A stretch of DNA of 33,388 nucleotides. Source: Candidatus Woesearchaeota archaeon (GTDB taxonomy: Archaea > Nanobdellota > Nanobdellia > SCGC-AAA011-G17 > JACPNG01). Of the stretch, positions 22,577-31,268 are shown one piece after another (position 1 is the first letter of the stretch; each line of letters begins with the position of its first letter). The DNA is taken from the NCBI GenBank assembly GCA_017609525.1, contig JAFCDT010000017.1, positions 1 to 33,388 on the forward strand, written 5' to 3'. The notes beneath the pieces were generated by a model. That model had not been told where the DNA came from. It made no database searches and saw nothing but the letters and a program-made list of their open reading frames with translations. A program made the position numbers and the translations under genes.

Positions 22577-22587
22577 CTTTATAAAGG
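22577..22587 (+). promoter_or_regulatory. TATA box of TrmB-family gene
   Basis: CTTTATAAAGG; transcription predicted near 22608. The leader is about 37 nt and carries AAGGAG (22625-22630). The preceding part of this 129-nt gap shows nothing else. Confidence 0.5.
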
Positions 22588-22644
22588 ACTTCTTATTCTT
22601 TAAATGTCTCATATTTAACCTTAAAAAGGAGTTATATTCCTAAG

Positions 22645-23439
22645 ATGATAGTTCACGAAGATTTTTTAAAAAAACTGAGGGCAGCATTTGACCTTAACAT
22701 ATATGAAGTTAAGGTTTGGACTGCATTACTCTCTAGGGGATTAGCAACTGCTGGAGAACTATCAGATATTTCTAATGTTCCTAGATCAAGAAGCTATGAT
22801 GTTTTAGAAAGTCTTGAGAAAAAAGGATTTGTAATAATGAAGCTAGGAAAGCCAATAAAGTACATAGCTGTTGAACCAAAAGAAGTAATAAAAAGAGTTA
22901 AAAAAGTAATTCAAAAACAATCAGAAAGACAGGTAAAAAGTTTAGAAGGAATAAAAACTACAAATCTTTTTGAAGAAATTCAATCATTGTTTAAAAAAGG
23001 CATTGTTAGAGTTGAGCCATCTTCTTTAGCAGGTTCATTAAAAGGAAGGGATGCCATTTATTCTCAAATGGACACAATGATATCTAACGCAGAAAAATCC
23101 ATCATCATTGCAACAAGTGCAGAAGGATTTCAAAGAAAAATGAATTATCTTAAAAAAGCACTTGAAAGAGCTTCAAAAAATAAAGTTAAAATTAGAATTG
23201 CTACTGAACTTACAGATGAAAATAAGAAACTCGCAGAAAAACTTAATGGTATTAAAGTCAAGAATATTAAAGATATAAAATCAAGATTCTGTGTTGTTGA
23301 TAATAAAGATGTAATCTTCACAGTAACTAATGACAAAGATCTTCATGAAAATTATGATATGGCTATTTGGGTTAATACACCTTATTTTGCTAAAACATTA
23401 GATCATTTATTTGATATTGCTTGGAATAAATCAAAGTAA
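22645..23439 (+). CDS. TrmB-family transcriptional regulator
   Basis: A 264-residue protein. Residues about 8-80 form a winged helix of the TrmB type (YEVKVWTALLSRGLATAGELSDISNVPRSRSYDVLESLEKKGFV, in parts: KVWTALLSRG, VPRSRSYDVLE). A Lys-rich coiled linker follows, then from about 125 a phospholipase-D-like sensor domain (SIIIATSAEGF and ELTDENKKLAEKL). TrmB proteins control sugar or central metabolic genes in archaea. It stands alone with a leader that has a Shine-Dalgarno, so its target cannot be inferred from neighbours. Confidence 0.87.
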   Translation: MIVHEDFLKKLRAAFDLNIYEVKVWTALLSRGLATAGELSDISNVPRSRSYDVLESLEKKGFVIMKLGKPIKYIAVEPKEVIKRVKKVIQKQSERQVKSLEGIKTTNLFEEIQSLFKKGIVRVEPSSLAGSLKGRDAIYSQMDTMISNAEKSIIIATSAEGFQRKMNYLKKALERASKNKVKIRIATELTDENKKLAEKLNGIKVKNIKDIKSRFCVVDNKDVIFTVTNDKDLHENYDMAIWVNTPYFAKTLDHLFDIAWNKSK

Positions 23440-23451
23440 AATTACACAACA

Positions 23452-23463
23452 TTTTTAAATATC
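23452..23463 (+). promoter_or_regulatory. TATA box of pheST
   Basis: TTTTTAAATATC centred about 26 nt before ATG 23483; leaderless transcript predicted. Confidence 0.5.
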
Positions 23464-23482
23464 CTCTTTCTATTATCCATAT

Positions 23483-24991
23483 ATGGGAGATATCATAGAA
23501 ACACTACACCCCTTAGAAAGAAAAGTAATACCATTCTTAAAAGATAATATTACATTAACAGAATTATGTAAAAAAACAAAACTAAAAGAAGTAGAAGTAA
23601 TGAGAGCATTACAATGGCTAGAAAATAAAAACATCTTAAAAATAAAAAAAGATATACAAGAAGTTATTACAATAAACCCAGAATACACAAAAACAACAGA
23701 AAAAGGCCTACCAGAAAAAAGACTGTTATTGGCATTAAAAAAATCTTCTGAATTAAATGAAATTAAAAAAAATGCAGACCTAGACAAAAACGAATTTAAT
23801 ATTTCTTTAGGGCTATTAAAAAGAAAAAAAGCAATATCCTTTGAAAATAAAAGAATAATGATAACTAAGGAAGGGGAAAGATTACTTAAAGAAAACTTTC
23901 CAGAAGAAGATCTTTTCAAAAAACTTCCATTAAACTATTCTGAACTAAACGAAAAAGAAAAAAAATATTACAACGAATTTAAGAATAGACACATAATCCT
24001 TACCTCATTAAGAAAAGATAGATACATAACATTAACAGATTTGGGAAAAAAACTTATCAAAAAAGATATTGGAAAAGATCTAATAGATTCATTAAGTCCG
24101 CAAATAATCAAAACTAAATCTTGGCAAAATAAAAAATTCAGGAAATATGATGTTAAATTAGAAGTTCCTAAAATCTATCCTGGAAAAAGACATTTTGTTA
24201 ATCAGGCTACAGATTATGCAAGAAAAATCTGGACTGAAATGGGTTTTGAGGAAATGAAAGGAACTTTAGTAAACACCTCATTCTGGAACTTCGATGCCTT
24301 ATTTACAGCACAAGATCATCCAGTTAGAGAGCTTCAAGATACTTTTTATATTAAAAATCCAAAAAAAGGAAAACTGCCTGCCAAAAAATTAGTTGAAAGA
24401 ATAAAGAAAACACATGAAAATGGATGGAAAACAAAAAGCACCGGATGGGAATATAAATGGGATGAAGAAGAAGCAAAGAAAAATGTATTAAGAACCCATA
24501 CAACAGTTTTATCTGCTCAAACACTATCAAAAGTAAATAAATCAGAACTTCCCAAAAAATTCTTTGCCTTAGGAAAATGCTTCAGAAATGAAACCTTAGA
24601 CTGGTCACATTTATTTGAGTTTAATCAAACAGAAGGCATCGTGGTCGATAAAGATGCTAATTTTAAGCATTTGTTGGGCTACTTAAGGGAATTTTTCAAG
24701 AAAATGGGTTACCCAAAAATAAGATTCAGGCCCGGTTACTTTCCTTACACAGAACCAAGTGTAGAAGGAGATGTTTATGATCCAGTAAGAAAACAATGGG
24801 TTGAATTGTTTGGAGCAGGGATTTTTAGACCTGAAGTGGTTGTTCCATTGCTAGGAGAAGATATTCCTGTGTTAGCCTGGGGCCCCGGTTTTGACAGAGC
24901 ATTAACAGCCTATTACAATATCAAAGACCTTAGGAATCTGTATGAGAATGATCAAAAACAATTAAGAGAAATAAAACTTTGGTTAAAATAA
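23483..24991 (+). CDS. pheS: Phenylalanine-tRNA ligase alpha subunit
   Basis: A 502-residue archaeal PheRS alpha chain. The N-terminal 200 residues contain repeated winged-helix DNA/tRNA-binding modules (for example LTELCKKTKLKEVEVMRALQWLE, in part). The class II catalytic core follows with motif 1 around HFVNQATDYARKIWTEMGF, motif 2 FALGKCFRNETLDWSHLFEF (in parts FRNE, HLFEFNQTEG) and motif 3 LAWGPGFDRALTAYYNI. It aminoacylates tRNA-Phe as part of an alpha2-beta2 enzyme. pheT follows after 1 nt. Confidence 0.95.
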   Translation: MGDIIETLHPLERKVIPFLKDNITLTELCKKTKLKEVEVMRALQWLENKNILKIKKDIQEVITINPEYTKTTEKGLPEKRLLLALKKSSELNEIKKNADLDKNEFNISLGLLKRKKAISFENKRIMITKEGERLLKENFPEEDLFKKLPLNYSELNEKEKKYYNEFKNRHIILTSLRKDRYITLTDLGKKLIKKDIGKDLIDSLSPQIIKTKSWQNKKFRKYDVKLEVPKIYPGKRHFVNQATDYARKIWTEMGFEEMKGTLVNTSFWNFDALFTAQDHPVRELQDTFYIKNPKKGKLPAKKLVERIKKTHENGWKTKSTGWEYKWDEEEAKKNVLRTHTTVLSAQTLSKVNKSELPKKFFALGKCFRNETLDWSHLFEFNQTEGIVVDKDANFKHLLGYLREFFKKMGYPKIRFRPGYFPYTEPSVEGDVYDPVRKQWVELFGAGIFRPEVVVPLLGEDIPVLAWGPGFDRALTAYYNIKDLRNLYENDQKQLREIKLWLK

Positions 24992-24992
24992 A

Positions 24993-26639
24993 ATGCCAAC
25001 AATAAACATAAACAGAAAAGTATTCGAAAAATTAGTAGGAAAAAAACTACCTCTAGAAAAACTCAAAGATAGAATCAGCTATTTAGGAACAGATTTAGAA
25101 GAAATAACCAAGGATGAAATAATAGTAGAGGTCTTCCCTAATCGTCCAGACATGCTTTCAGAACAAGGTTTTGCTCGCGCATTTAGTTCTTTTATTGGAA
25201 TTAAAACAGGATTAAGAACTTATAAAGTAAATAAAAGCAACCATAAGATGATAATTGATAGTTCGGTAAAAACAGTAAGGCCCTTTACTGCATGCTGCAT
25301 AATTAAAAATCTTAATTTTAATGAAGAAAAAATAAGAGAGATAATTCAGATCCAAGAAAAATTGCACCTAACATATGGAAGAAAAAGAAAAAAAGTTGCT
25401 ATCGGAATATATCCCTCAGAGAAGATAAAATATCCAATAACCTTCAAGGCTTTGCCTCCAGAAAAAATAAAGTTCCAGCCATTAGAATATCCAATTGAAT
25501 TAACTGGAAAACAAATCCTAGAAAAACATCCCAAAGGAAAAGAATATGCTCATTTATTAGAAGGAAAAACAAAATATCCCCTTTTTGTAGATGCAAATAA
25601 CCAAGTTCTGTCAATGCCTCCCATAATTAATAGTGAAAATGTGGGAAAAATAACAGAAAAAACAAAAGATGTTTTTATTGAAGTATCAGGATTTGATTTC
25701 AAAGCATGCAAAATATGTTTAAACATACTTGCCACAACACTCGCAGATATGGGTGGAAAAATATATTCTATGGAAATAAACTTTGGAAATAAAAAAGAAA
25801 CTACTCCAAACCTAAACCCCTCCAAAATGAAATTAAATCTTGATTATATAAATAAAAGACTCGGATTAAATCTTAAAGAAAAAGAAGCCAAAAAACTTCT
25901 TGAAAGGATGGGTTATAAGTATTTAAATAAAACAGTATTAATTCCTGCATATCGTGCAGATATTCTTCATCAGGTTGACTTAGCAGAAGACATTGCAATT
26001 GCTTATGGCTATGAAAATTTTAATGAAGAAATCCCTAACATTTCTACAATTGGTCAGGAAGATCCTTTTGAGATCTTCAAAAGAAAAATATCCAATTTAT
26101 TGGTTGGACTAAATCTGTTAGAAGTAAGTACCTACCATATATTAAGCGAAGAAAATCACAATCAAAAAATGAATTACGATGCTGATGTTATAACTTTGGA
26201 CAATCCAGCAAGTACAGAATATTCTGTATTAAGGTCTTGGATAGTCCCAAGTTTAATGAAAATTCTAAGTGAAAATACTCACAATGAATATCCTCAAAAC
26301 ATATTTGAAATATCCGAAGTATTTATACATAACAAAAAAACAGAAACAAATGTTGAAGAAGCTACAAGGTTAGCAGTTGTCTTATGTGATAAAGATGCTA
26401 ATTTCACAAGAATAAAACAGGTTTTTGATGCCTTGATGCGATCATTAAAATTAAGTTATAAAATAGAAGAAACAAAACATCCCTCATTTATCCCAGGAAG
26501 AGTAGCTAGGATTAGCATAAAAGGAAAAAAAGTAGCATATATCGGAGAAGTACATCCAGAAGTTATTTCAAATTTTGATATTAAAATGCCTGTTGCTTGT
26601 TTTGAATTAAATTTGAGTGATTTATTTAAATTTATATAA
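24993..26639 (+). CDS. pheT: Phenylalanine-tRNA ligase beta subunit
   Basis: A 548-residue archaeal PheRS beta chain. VEVFPNRPDMLSEQGFARA (about 45-63) is the family's conserved B1/B5 entry, the B3/B4 region includes ANNQVLSMPPIINSENVGKI, and LAEDIAIAYGYENF leads into the catalytic-like B6-B7 domain. It holds the editing site region and supports the alpha subunit. It ends 18 bp inside the convergent alkyltransferase gene. Confidence 0.95.
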   Translation: MPTININRKVFEKLVGKKLPLEKLKDRISYLGTDLEEITKDEIIVEVFPNRPDMLSEQGFARAFSSFIGIKTGLRTYKVNKSNHKMIIDSSVKTVRPFTACCIIKNLNFNEEKIREIIQIQEKLHLTYGRKRKKVAIGIYPSEKIKYPITFKALPPEKIKFQPLEYPIELTGKQILEKHPKGKEYAHLLEGKTKYPLFVDANNQVLSMPPIINSENVGKITEKTKDVFIEVSGFDFKACKICLNILATTLADMGGKIYSMEINFGNKKETTPNLNPSKMKLNLDYINKRLGLNLKEKEAKKLLERMGYKYLNKTVLIPAYRADILHQVDLAEDIAIAYGYENFNEEIPNISTIGQEDPFEIFKRKISNLLVGLNLLEVSTYHILSEENHNQKMNYDADVITLDNPASTEYSVLRSWIVPSLMKILSENTHNEYPQNIFEISEVFIHNKKTETNVEEATRLAVVLCDKDANFTRIKQVFDALMRSLKLSYKIEETKHPSFIPGRVARISIKGKKVAYIGEVHPEVISNFDIKMPVACFELNLSDLFKFI

Positions 26640-26921
26640 TTTTTTCTTAAAATTAACTATTTTTCCTCTTCTAACTCCAACACCTTCTTTTTTTAATAAT
26701 TTTATTTTATTCATAATCCCAGAAGCAAAACCACCAATGCTTCCATCACTTTTTACAACCCTATGACAAGGCACTTTGGGTGCATAAGGATTTTTCCTCA
26801 TTAAACTACCAATGGCTCTATAGGCCTTAGAACCCACAGATTCAGCCAATAGCTTGTATGTAGTAACCTTTCCCTTAGGAACCTTTTTTAGCTTAGAATA
26901 CACTTTTTCACTAAAATTCAT
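26622..26921 (-). CDS. Single-domain O6-alkylguanine-DNA alkyltransferase (MGMT-like)
   Basis: A 99-residue protein that is only the C-terminal DNA-binding/catalytic domain of alkyltransferases. The acceptor Cys52 lies in VPCHRVV (50-56), the helix-turn-helix with Arg finger is SKAYRAIGSLMRKNP (Arg35), and SDGSIGGFASG completes the active site. It would remove alkyl groups from guanine, or act as an alkyltransferase-like protein if the pocket is altered, but the Cys is present. The N-terminal domain of longer Ogt proteins is missing, as in several archaea. It overlaps pheT by 18 bp at the 3' end and shares a 37-nt divergent promoter with the next gene. Confidence 0.88.
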   Translation of the reverse strand: MNFSEKVYSKLKKVPKGKVTTYKLLAESVGSKAYRAIGSLMRKNPYAPKVPCHRVVKSDGSIGGFASGIMNKIKLLKKEGVGVRRGKIVNFKKKLYKFK

Positions 26922-26926
26922 AGTAA

Positions 26927-26937
26927 GTTATAAATAC
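26927..26937 (+). promoter_or_regulatory. TATA box of nucleotidyltransferase gene
   Basis: GTTATAAATAC centred 27 nt before ATG 26959; leaderless transcript predicted. Confidence 0.5.
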
Positions 26938-26944
26938 TTTTGGT

Positions 26945-26953
26945 TTATTTAAG
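26945..26953 (-). promoter_or_regulatory. TATA box of alkyltransferase gene
   Basis: Minus strand CTTAAATAA centred 28 nt before ATG 26921. It lies within the same 37-nt gap as the plus-strand TATA box. Confidence 0.45.
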
Positions 26954-26958
26954 TTTTT

Positions 26959-27696
26959 ATGCACGCAATAATTCTAGCAGCAGGATATGGAACAAGGCTT
27001 AGACACGTAATAGGAAATAAACCAAAAGCTTTAGTCAAAATAGGAGAAAAAACAATTCTAGATTACTTAGTTAAAAATATTGAAAATACAGACATAAAAA
27101 ATACAACAATAGTAACAAACAACAAATTCTATCAACAATTTATGGATTGGAAAGAACAATATAGGGGAAGTCTAAAAATAAACATAGTTAATAATAACAC
27201 CAACACAAACGAAGAGCGTTTGGGAGGAATAAAAGACCTGCATCTTGGGATAACAAGTTCAAACATAGAAGAGGACATACTTATTCTATCAAGTGATAAC
27301 ATTCTCAACTTTAGCCTTAACGAATTCATAAAGTATTTCAAAACCCATAATCAGATTACAAATGGCTCAGTGATTATTCCAAATAAAGAAGAAATCAAAA
27401 AAATGGGTGTTATTCAAATAGATGAATTAAAAAGAATAATCTCTTTTGAAGAAAAACCAGAAAATCCAAGATCTAATTTAGGAAGCATTGGCTGTTATAT
27501 CTTTCCAAAAAACAAATTAAATCTAATAAAAGAATATTTAGATAAAAACCACAATCCAGAAGGGCCAGGATTCCTAATACAACACCTCCATAACAAATAC
27601 CCTATACACTGCTTTATAACAAACACCGCCTGGTTTGATATTGGCACAGCAGAAACACTAAAACAAGCACAGGAAGCATTTAAAGATGAAATATAA
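26959..27696 (+). CDS. Sugar-phosphate nucleotidyltransferase
   Basis: A 245-residue NTP-transferase fold protein. The nucleotide-binding signature is ILAAGYGTRLR (about 5-15) followed by NKPKALVKIGEKTILDYLVKNI, in which the KPKAL Lys contacts phosphate. A metal-binding SSDNILNF and the sugar-site EEKPENPRSNLGSIGCYIF agree with glucose-1-phosphate thymidylyl- or uridylyltransferases. WFDIGTAETLKQA is the usual C-terminal motif. It probably makes NDP-sugars for surface glycans; the precise sugar is unknown. It overlaps the truncated dph2 by 11 bp. Confidence 0.85.
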   Translation: MHAIILAAGYGTRLRHVIGNKPKALVKIGEKTILDYLVKNIENTDIKNTTIVTNNKFYQQFMDWKEQYRGSLKINIVNNNTNTNEERLGGIKDLHLGITSSNIEEDILILSSDNILNFSLNEFIKYFKTHNQITNGSVIIPNKEEIKKMGVIQIDELKRIISFEEKPENPRSNLGSIGCYIFPKNKLNLIKEYLDKNHNPEGPGFLIQHLHNKYPIHCFITNTAWFDIGTAETLKQAQEAFKDEI

Positions 27697-27961
27697 TCTA
27701 GAACTAAATAAAGCAATAGAGGAAATAAAAAAGATTAAAGCAAAGACAGTCTTAGTACAACTTCCAGACGGTTTAAAACCAAAAGCAACAGAAATAATAA
27801 AAGAACTCGAAAAAAACACAAAAGCTAAATTCTTTATTTGGCTTGGATCTTGTTATGGTGCATGCGACATCCCAAAAGCAGATGTGGATTTATTAATTCA
27901 GTTTGGCCATAGCAAATGGCACAAGTCATATGAAACTATGGGAGGAAAAAATGTCAGATGA
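27686..27961 (+). pseudogene. dph2: Diphthamide synthase Dph2, truncated after first Cys motif
   Basis: The 91 residues match the N-terminus of archaeal Dph2: VLVQLPDGLKPKATEII (23-39) and WLGSCYGACDIPKADVDLLIQFGHS (in parts; first cluster-ligand Cys56 and Cys60). Dph2 is a radical-SAM-like [4Fe-4S] enzyme of about 330 residues with three ligand Cys; here similarity ends after FGHS (about residue 76) and the frame stops 15 codons later. The second and third Cys are absent, and the next gene starts inside the end of this one. It cannot make diphthamide on EF-2 as it stands. Either a decayed gene or a deletion in the assembly. Confidence 0.78.
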
Positions 27962-28184
27962 GGAAGTAGGTTATCATAAAGGGGCATTGATGACACTCGC
28001 AAAAGAAAGAGCAGAATTTGTAAGACTTCTACAAATAGTTGAGCAATTAATTAAAGCTCACATAGATGCATTAAAGAAACTTGGAGTGGATATAGAGAAA
28101 GAAGTAAGGGAAGAACAGGAATTATTAAAGAAAGTATCAGAACAAAAAAAACCTGATGAAGATATTGCAGATAAAATAGCATAA
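27951..28184 (+). CDS. Small helical conserved-looking protein, coiled coil
   Basis: A 77-residue acidic helical protein (MSDEEVGYHKGALMTLAKERAEFVR ...). GGAGG (27942-27946) lies 4 nt before ATG 27951, so this start is preferred over the ATG-like start at 27903 inside dph2. Residues 10-60 show heptad hydrophobics (LLQIVEQLIKAHIDALKKLGVDI). I cannot name the family. Its ribosome-binding site survives in the region where dph2 ends, suggesting that the deletion joined dph2 to the leader of this gene. Confidence 0.65.
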   Translation: MSDEEVGYHKGALMTLAKERAEFVRLLQIVEQLIKAHIDALKKLGVDIEKEVREEQELLKKVSEQKKPDEDIADKIA

Positions 28185-28212
28185 AAGTTTTACTCTAGAA
28201 TGGATAAAAACA

Positions 28213-28227
28213 TTTTTATATTATAAA
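28213..28227 (+). promoter_or_regulatory. TATA-like tract of basic 70-aa protein
   Basis: An A/T tract (TTTTTATATTATAAA) about 26-30 nt before ATG 28251; leaderless transcript predicted. Confidence 0.45.
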
Positions 28228-28250
28228 ATGTCTATATTTACTGATTAAAA

Positions 28251-28463
28251 ATGATAAGAAGAAAAAAAAGAGTAACAAAAAGAAAAAAAAGAGTAGTAAG
28301 AAGAAAAAAACCAGCCAGAAGAAAAAAAACAACAAGGAGAAAAACTAAGAAAAGGGTAAGCAAGAGAAAAACTTTCAAGACAAAAGCTCTTGCAAAAAAA
28401 GCAAGAAAGAAAAGACAAAAACTTTACAAAGTAAAAGGCGGCTGGAGATTAACAAAAAGGTAA
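28251..28463 (+). CDS. Highly basic Lys/Arg-rich protein, histone H1-tail-like
   Basis: A 70-residue protein in which more than half of the residues are Lys or Arg, in loosely repeated RRKK/RKKR units separated by one or two small or hydrophobic residues (RRKKRVTKRKKRVVRRKK). The C-terminal 25 residues (ALAKKARKKRQKLYKVKGG, then WRLTKR) look less repetitive and may fold. Such proteins bind nucleic acid non-specifically, like bacterial Hc1 or eukaryotic H1 tails; a nucleoid or RNA-binding role is inferred from composition. Low-complexity A/G-rich DNA could fake an open frame, but the TATA spacing and ordered C-terminus support a real gene. Confidence 0.65.
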   Translation: MIRRKKRVTKRKKRVVRRKKPARRKKTTRRKTKKRVSKRKTFKTKALAKKARKKRQKLYKVKGGWRLTKR

Positions 28464-28601
28464 ATAGCCTTACACTTTACTGCATTAAGAAAGAGAGATA
28501 GATATAGCTACCCAAGTCTAAGTACCCACAACATAATTTTATTTTTCTTAACTAGATTTTTCCATAAATATAAATACTAAAAGAATAAACAAAAAATAAT
28601 A
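28464..28601. other. 138-nt intergenic region without recognised element
   Basis: Contains a purine-rich stretch, a T-rich run near 28538-28560 that could terminate the basic-protein transcript, and at its end the promoter of the P-type ATPase. I see no tRNA or convincing hairpin. Confidence 0.5.
28563..28576 (+). promoter_or_regulatory. TATA-like tract of P-type ATPase
   Basis: CATAAATATAAATA about 26-38 nt before ATG 28602; nearly leaderless transcript predicted. Confidence 0.4.
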
Positions 28602-31184
28602 ATGCATTATTACAACTTAGAAACAAAAGAGGTTGTTAAATCCTTAAATTCTAATCTCTCTGGCCTTAAAGAAGAAACCATAAAACAAAGGTTAAAAAAG
28701 TACGGCCATAATAAAATAAAAAAAACAAGAAAGATTTCTGGATTAAAAATCTTCCTAAATCAATTCAAAGATTTTCTCATCCTCATCCTAATAGTAGCCT
28801 TAATTATCTCTGCAATAATTCCAATATATAAAAAAGGAATTAATAATTTAGAACTCAAGGATCTAATAGACCCCATAGTGATTTTAGCAATTTTAATAAT
28901 GAACGCATTTCTGGGATTTTTTCAAGAATATAAAGCTGAAAAAGCAATTGCTTTACTTAAAAAATTAAGTCCAGAAAAAACCACAGTAATAAGAAATAAT
29001 CAAATAAAAGAAATAAATTCATCTAAAATAGTTCCGGGAGACATAATTCTATTAGAAGAAGGAGATAAGATATCGGCAGATGCGAGACTAATACACGTAG
29101 ATTATTTTAAAGTGGATGAATCAACACTAACAGGAGAGTCAATACCAGTAACAAAAATCACTAAACCACTAAGAGGAAAACAGCAACTAGCAGAACAAAT
29201 AAATATGGTTTTTGCAGGAACTATGGTGGTTGCGGGAAGAGCAAAAGCAATCGTAGTAAACACAGGACATAAAACAGAAATGGGAAAAATTGCGTCCTTA
29301 GTGCAAGAAACACAAGATACAATCACCCCATTGCAAAAAAGATTACAAAAATTAGGAGAAAAATTAGGAATAATCGTTATAGCAATCGCTTTTCTAGTAT
29401 TTGTCATTGGAGTAATAAACAAATTTGATATTACTCAAATGTTTATGGCTGGGTTAAGCCTAGCAGTAGCTGTAATCCCAGAAGGGCTTCCCGCAGTCGT
29501 TACAATTACATTGGCTCTGGGCATAAGAAAGATGTACAAAAAGAATGCCCTAATCAGAAGAATAAAATCAATAGAAACACTAGGAAGCATAACCATAATA
29601 TGTGCAGACAAAACCGGCACATTAACAAAAAACGACATGGAAGCAAAAACTCTGTTCATAAATAACCAGCTTATCACAACAGAAAAAGGAAAATTCTACC
29701 AAAACAAAAAAGAAATAGAACCTAAAAAGCTATCATTACTCCTGGATATTGCTGCAAGTTGCAATAACTCTACCTTACATACAGGAGACCCTACAGAAAA
29801 AGCATTGCTTAAACTAGCAAAAACACAACACATTGAAAAAAGAACAATTCTTAATCAACTGCCATTTAATTCAGAAAGGAAATACATGATTACAGAACAC
29901 CTAATCAACAATAAAAAAATATTGTATCTAAAAGGCGCTCCGGAGAAAATTCTTAACCTATGTAACTATATCAATATTGAAAACAGAGAACAAATACTTA
30001 CAAACAAAACAAAAAGCAGAATACTGGATATCAACAATTCTCTTGCCTCTGAAGCATTAAGAGTACTAGCAATGGCTTACAAACAAGGCAACAAAACAAT
30101 ATTTGTTGGTCTAATCGGAATGATGGACCCACCCAAACCAGAAGTTAAAAATGCACTAAAACTAGCTAAACAAGCAGGAATTAAAGTTAAGATGCTTACA
30201 GGTGATAACATAAAGACTGCAGAAGCAATAGCAAAACAGATAGGAATCATAGGAGATGCAATAACTGGCCAGGATTTGGATAGTCTAAATGAAAAAGAAC
30301 TAAAGAATAGAATAGAAAAAATTGCAATATTTGCAAGAATAGACCCAAGCCATAAGGTTAAGATTTTAAAAGCTCTACAGGATTCAGGAGAAATAGTGGC
30401 AATGTCTGGTGACGGAGTTAACGATGCTCCTGCACTTAAAAAAGCAGACGTAGGAATAGCCATGGGTCTTAAAGGAACAGACATAAGCAGGGAAGTCTCA
30501 GACATGGTTCTAACAGATGATCATTTCGCAAGCATTGTTGCGGCAATAAGACAAGGAAGAATTATCTATGATAACATTAAAAAATTCCTGAAATTTCTTT
30601 TATCTGTTAATTTTACAGAGATTCTTGTAATATTATTCACATTAATATTAAAATTTCCTTTGCCATTTTTACCATTACAAATCCTATGGATTAATTTAGT
30701 AACAGATAGCTTACCAGCATTAGCACTAGGTATAGATCCAGCAGAAAAAGACATAATGAAACGTAAACCTAGAAATCCAAAAGAATCTATTTTATACGGA
30801 ATAATCCCAATAATAATTTTTATAGCAACATTGGCATTTATTTCTACCTTAGGGATATATTTCCTTGAATATTATTCTGGCACACCAATAGATAAAGTAA
30901 GAACAATGACTGTAACAACCTCCATAGTGTTTGAATTGATTATAATATTTGGATTAAGGACTAAAAGAAGCTTATTAAAAGAAGGAATATTCAAGAATAA
31001 ATGGTTATTTTATGCAGTAATAGGGATACTTATTCTGCAATTTCTTGTTGTTCAAACTCCAATAAATTTTATATTTAAATTTGTTAGTTTGGGTTTGTTT
31101 GACTGGATAAAAATAGTTTTATTTTCTAGTTTTGGAATTGTGGCTTTAGAATTAGCAAAAAAACTAACACCGAAAATAATGTAA
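28602..31184 (+). CDS. P-type cation ATPase, P2A (calcium-type)
   Basis: An 860-residue P-type ATPase with all catalytic elements: actuator TGES (177-180), M4 ion-site PEGLP (293-297), phosphorylation site DKTGTLT with Asp336, the nucleotide-binding KGAPE and the hinge GDGVNDAP (603-610). About ten membrane helices are visible, and NLVTDSLPALALGIDP in M6 matches SERCA/PMR1-like pumps. An N-terminal cation-ATPase domain (YYNLETKEVVKSLNSNLSG) is present. It probably exports calcium or manganese; Na/K specificity is less likely. It is a single gene whose stop is only 8 nt before the tandem structured repeat. Confidence 0.93.
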   Translation: MHYYNLETKEVVKSLNSNLSGLKEETIKQRLKKYGHNKIKKTRKISGLKIFLNQFKDFLILILIVALIISAIIPIYKKGINNLELKDLIDPIVILAILIMNAFLGFFQEYKAEKAIALLKKLSPEKTTVIRNNQIKEINSSKIVPGDIILLEEGDKISADARLIHVDYFKVDESTLTGESIPVTKITKPLRGKQQLAEQINMVFAGTMVVAGRAKAIVVNTGHKTEMGKIASLVQETQDTITPLQKRLQKLGEKLGIIVIAIAFLVFVIGVINKFDITQMFMAGLSLAVAVIPEGLPAVVTITLALGIRKMYKKNALIRRIKSIETLGSITIICADKTGTLTKNDMEAKTLFINNQLITTEKGKFYQNKKEIEPKKLSLLLDIAASCNNSTLHTGDPTEKALLKLAKTQHIEKRTILNQLPFNSERKYMITEHLINNKKILYLKGAPEKILNLCNYINIENREQILTNKTKSRILDINNSLASEALRVLAMAYKQGNKTIFVGLIGMMDPPKPEVKNALKLAKQAGIKVKMLTGDNIKTAEAIAKQIGIIGDAITGQDLDSLNEKELKNRIEKIAIFARIDPSHKVKILKALQDSGEIVAMSGDGVNDAPALKKADVGIAMGLKGTDISREVSDMVLTDDHFASIVAAIRQGRIIYDNIKKFLKFLLSVNFTEILVILFTLILKFPLPFLPLQILWINLVTDSLPALALGIDPAEKDIMKRKPRNPKESILYGIIPIIIFIATLAFISTLGIYFLEYYSGTPIDKVRTMTVTTSIVFELIIIFGLRTKRSLLKEGIFKNKWLFYAVIGILILQFLVVQTPINFIFKFVSLGLFDWIKIVLFSSFGIVALELAKKLTPKIM

Positions 31185-31192
31185 AGAAATTT

Positions 31193-31261
31193 TGTGTTAA
31201 TGTCCGAAGTTTAAAAAGCAAAATCCGAAGACCTCACCTTCTAAATTCTCCCATTAACACA
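31193..31261. repeat. Structured repeat unit A (69 nt)
   Basis: Bounded by TGTGTTAATG (31193-31202) and its exact reverse complement CATTAACACA (31252-31261). The inside has two TCCGAAG motifs. It aligns without gaps to unit B. See the ncRNA entry for the structural reading. Confidence 0.8.
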
Positions 31262-31268
31262 TTAAGTG

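Noticed and set aside
22625-22641. Translation-control hairpin at the TrmB gene start
   Set aside because: AGGA and TCCT around the Shine-Dalgarno could pair, but four base pairs are too weak to claim.
27903-27950. Earlier start for the 77-aa protein
   Set aside because: It would lie entirely inside the dph2 remnant; the GGAGG directly before ATG 27951 gives a better start.
28464-28601. tRNA or small RNA in the gap before the P-type ATPase
   Set aside because: No cloverleaf, T-loop or strong inverted repeat could be found by eye.
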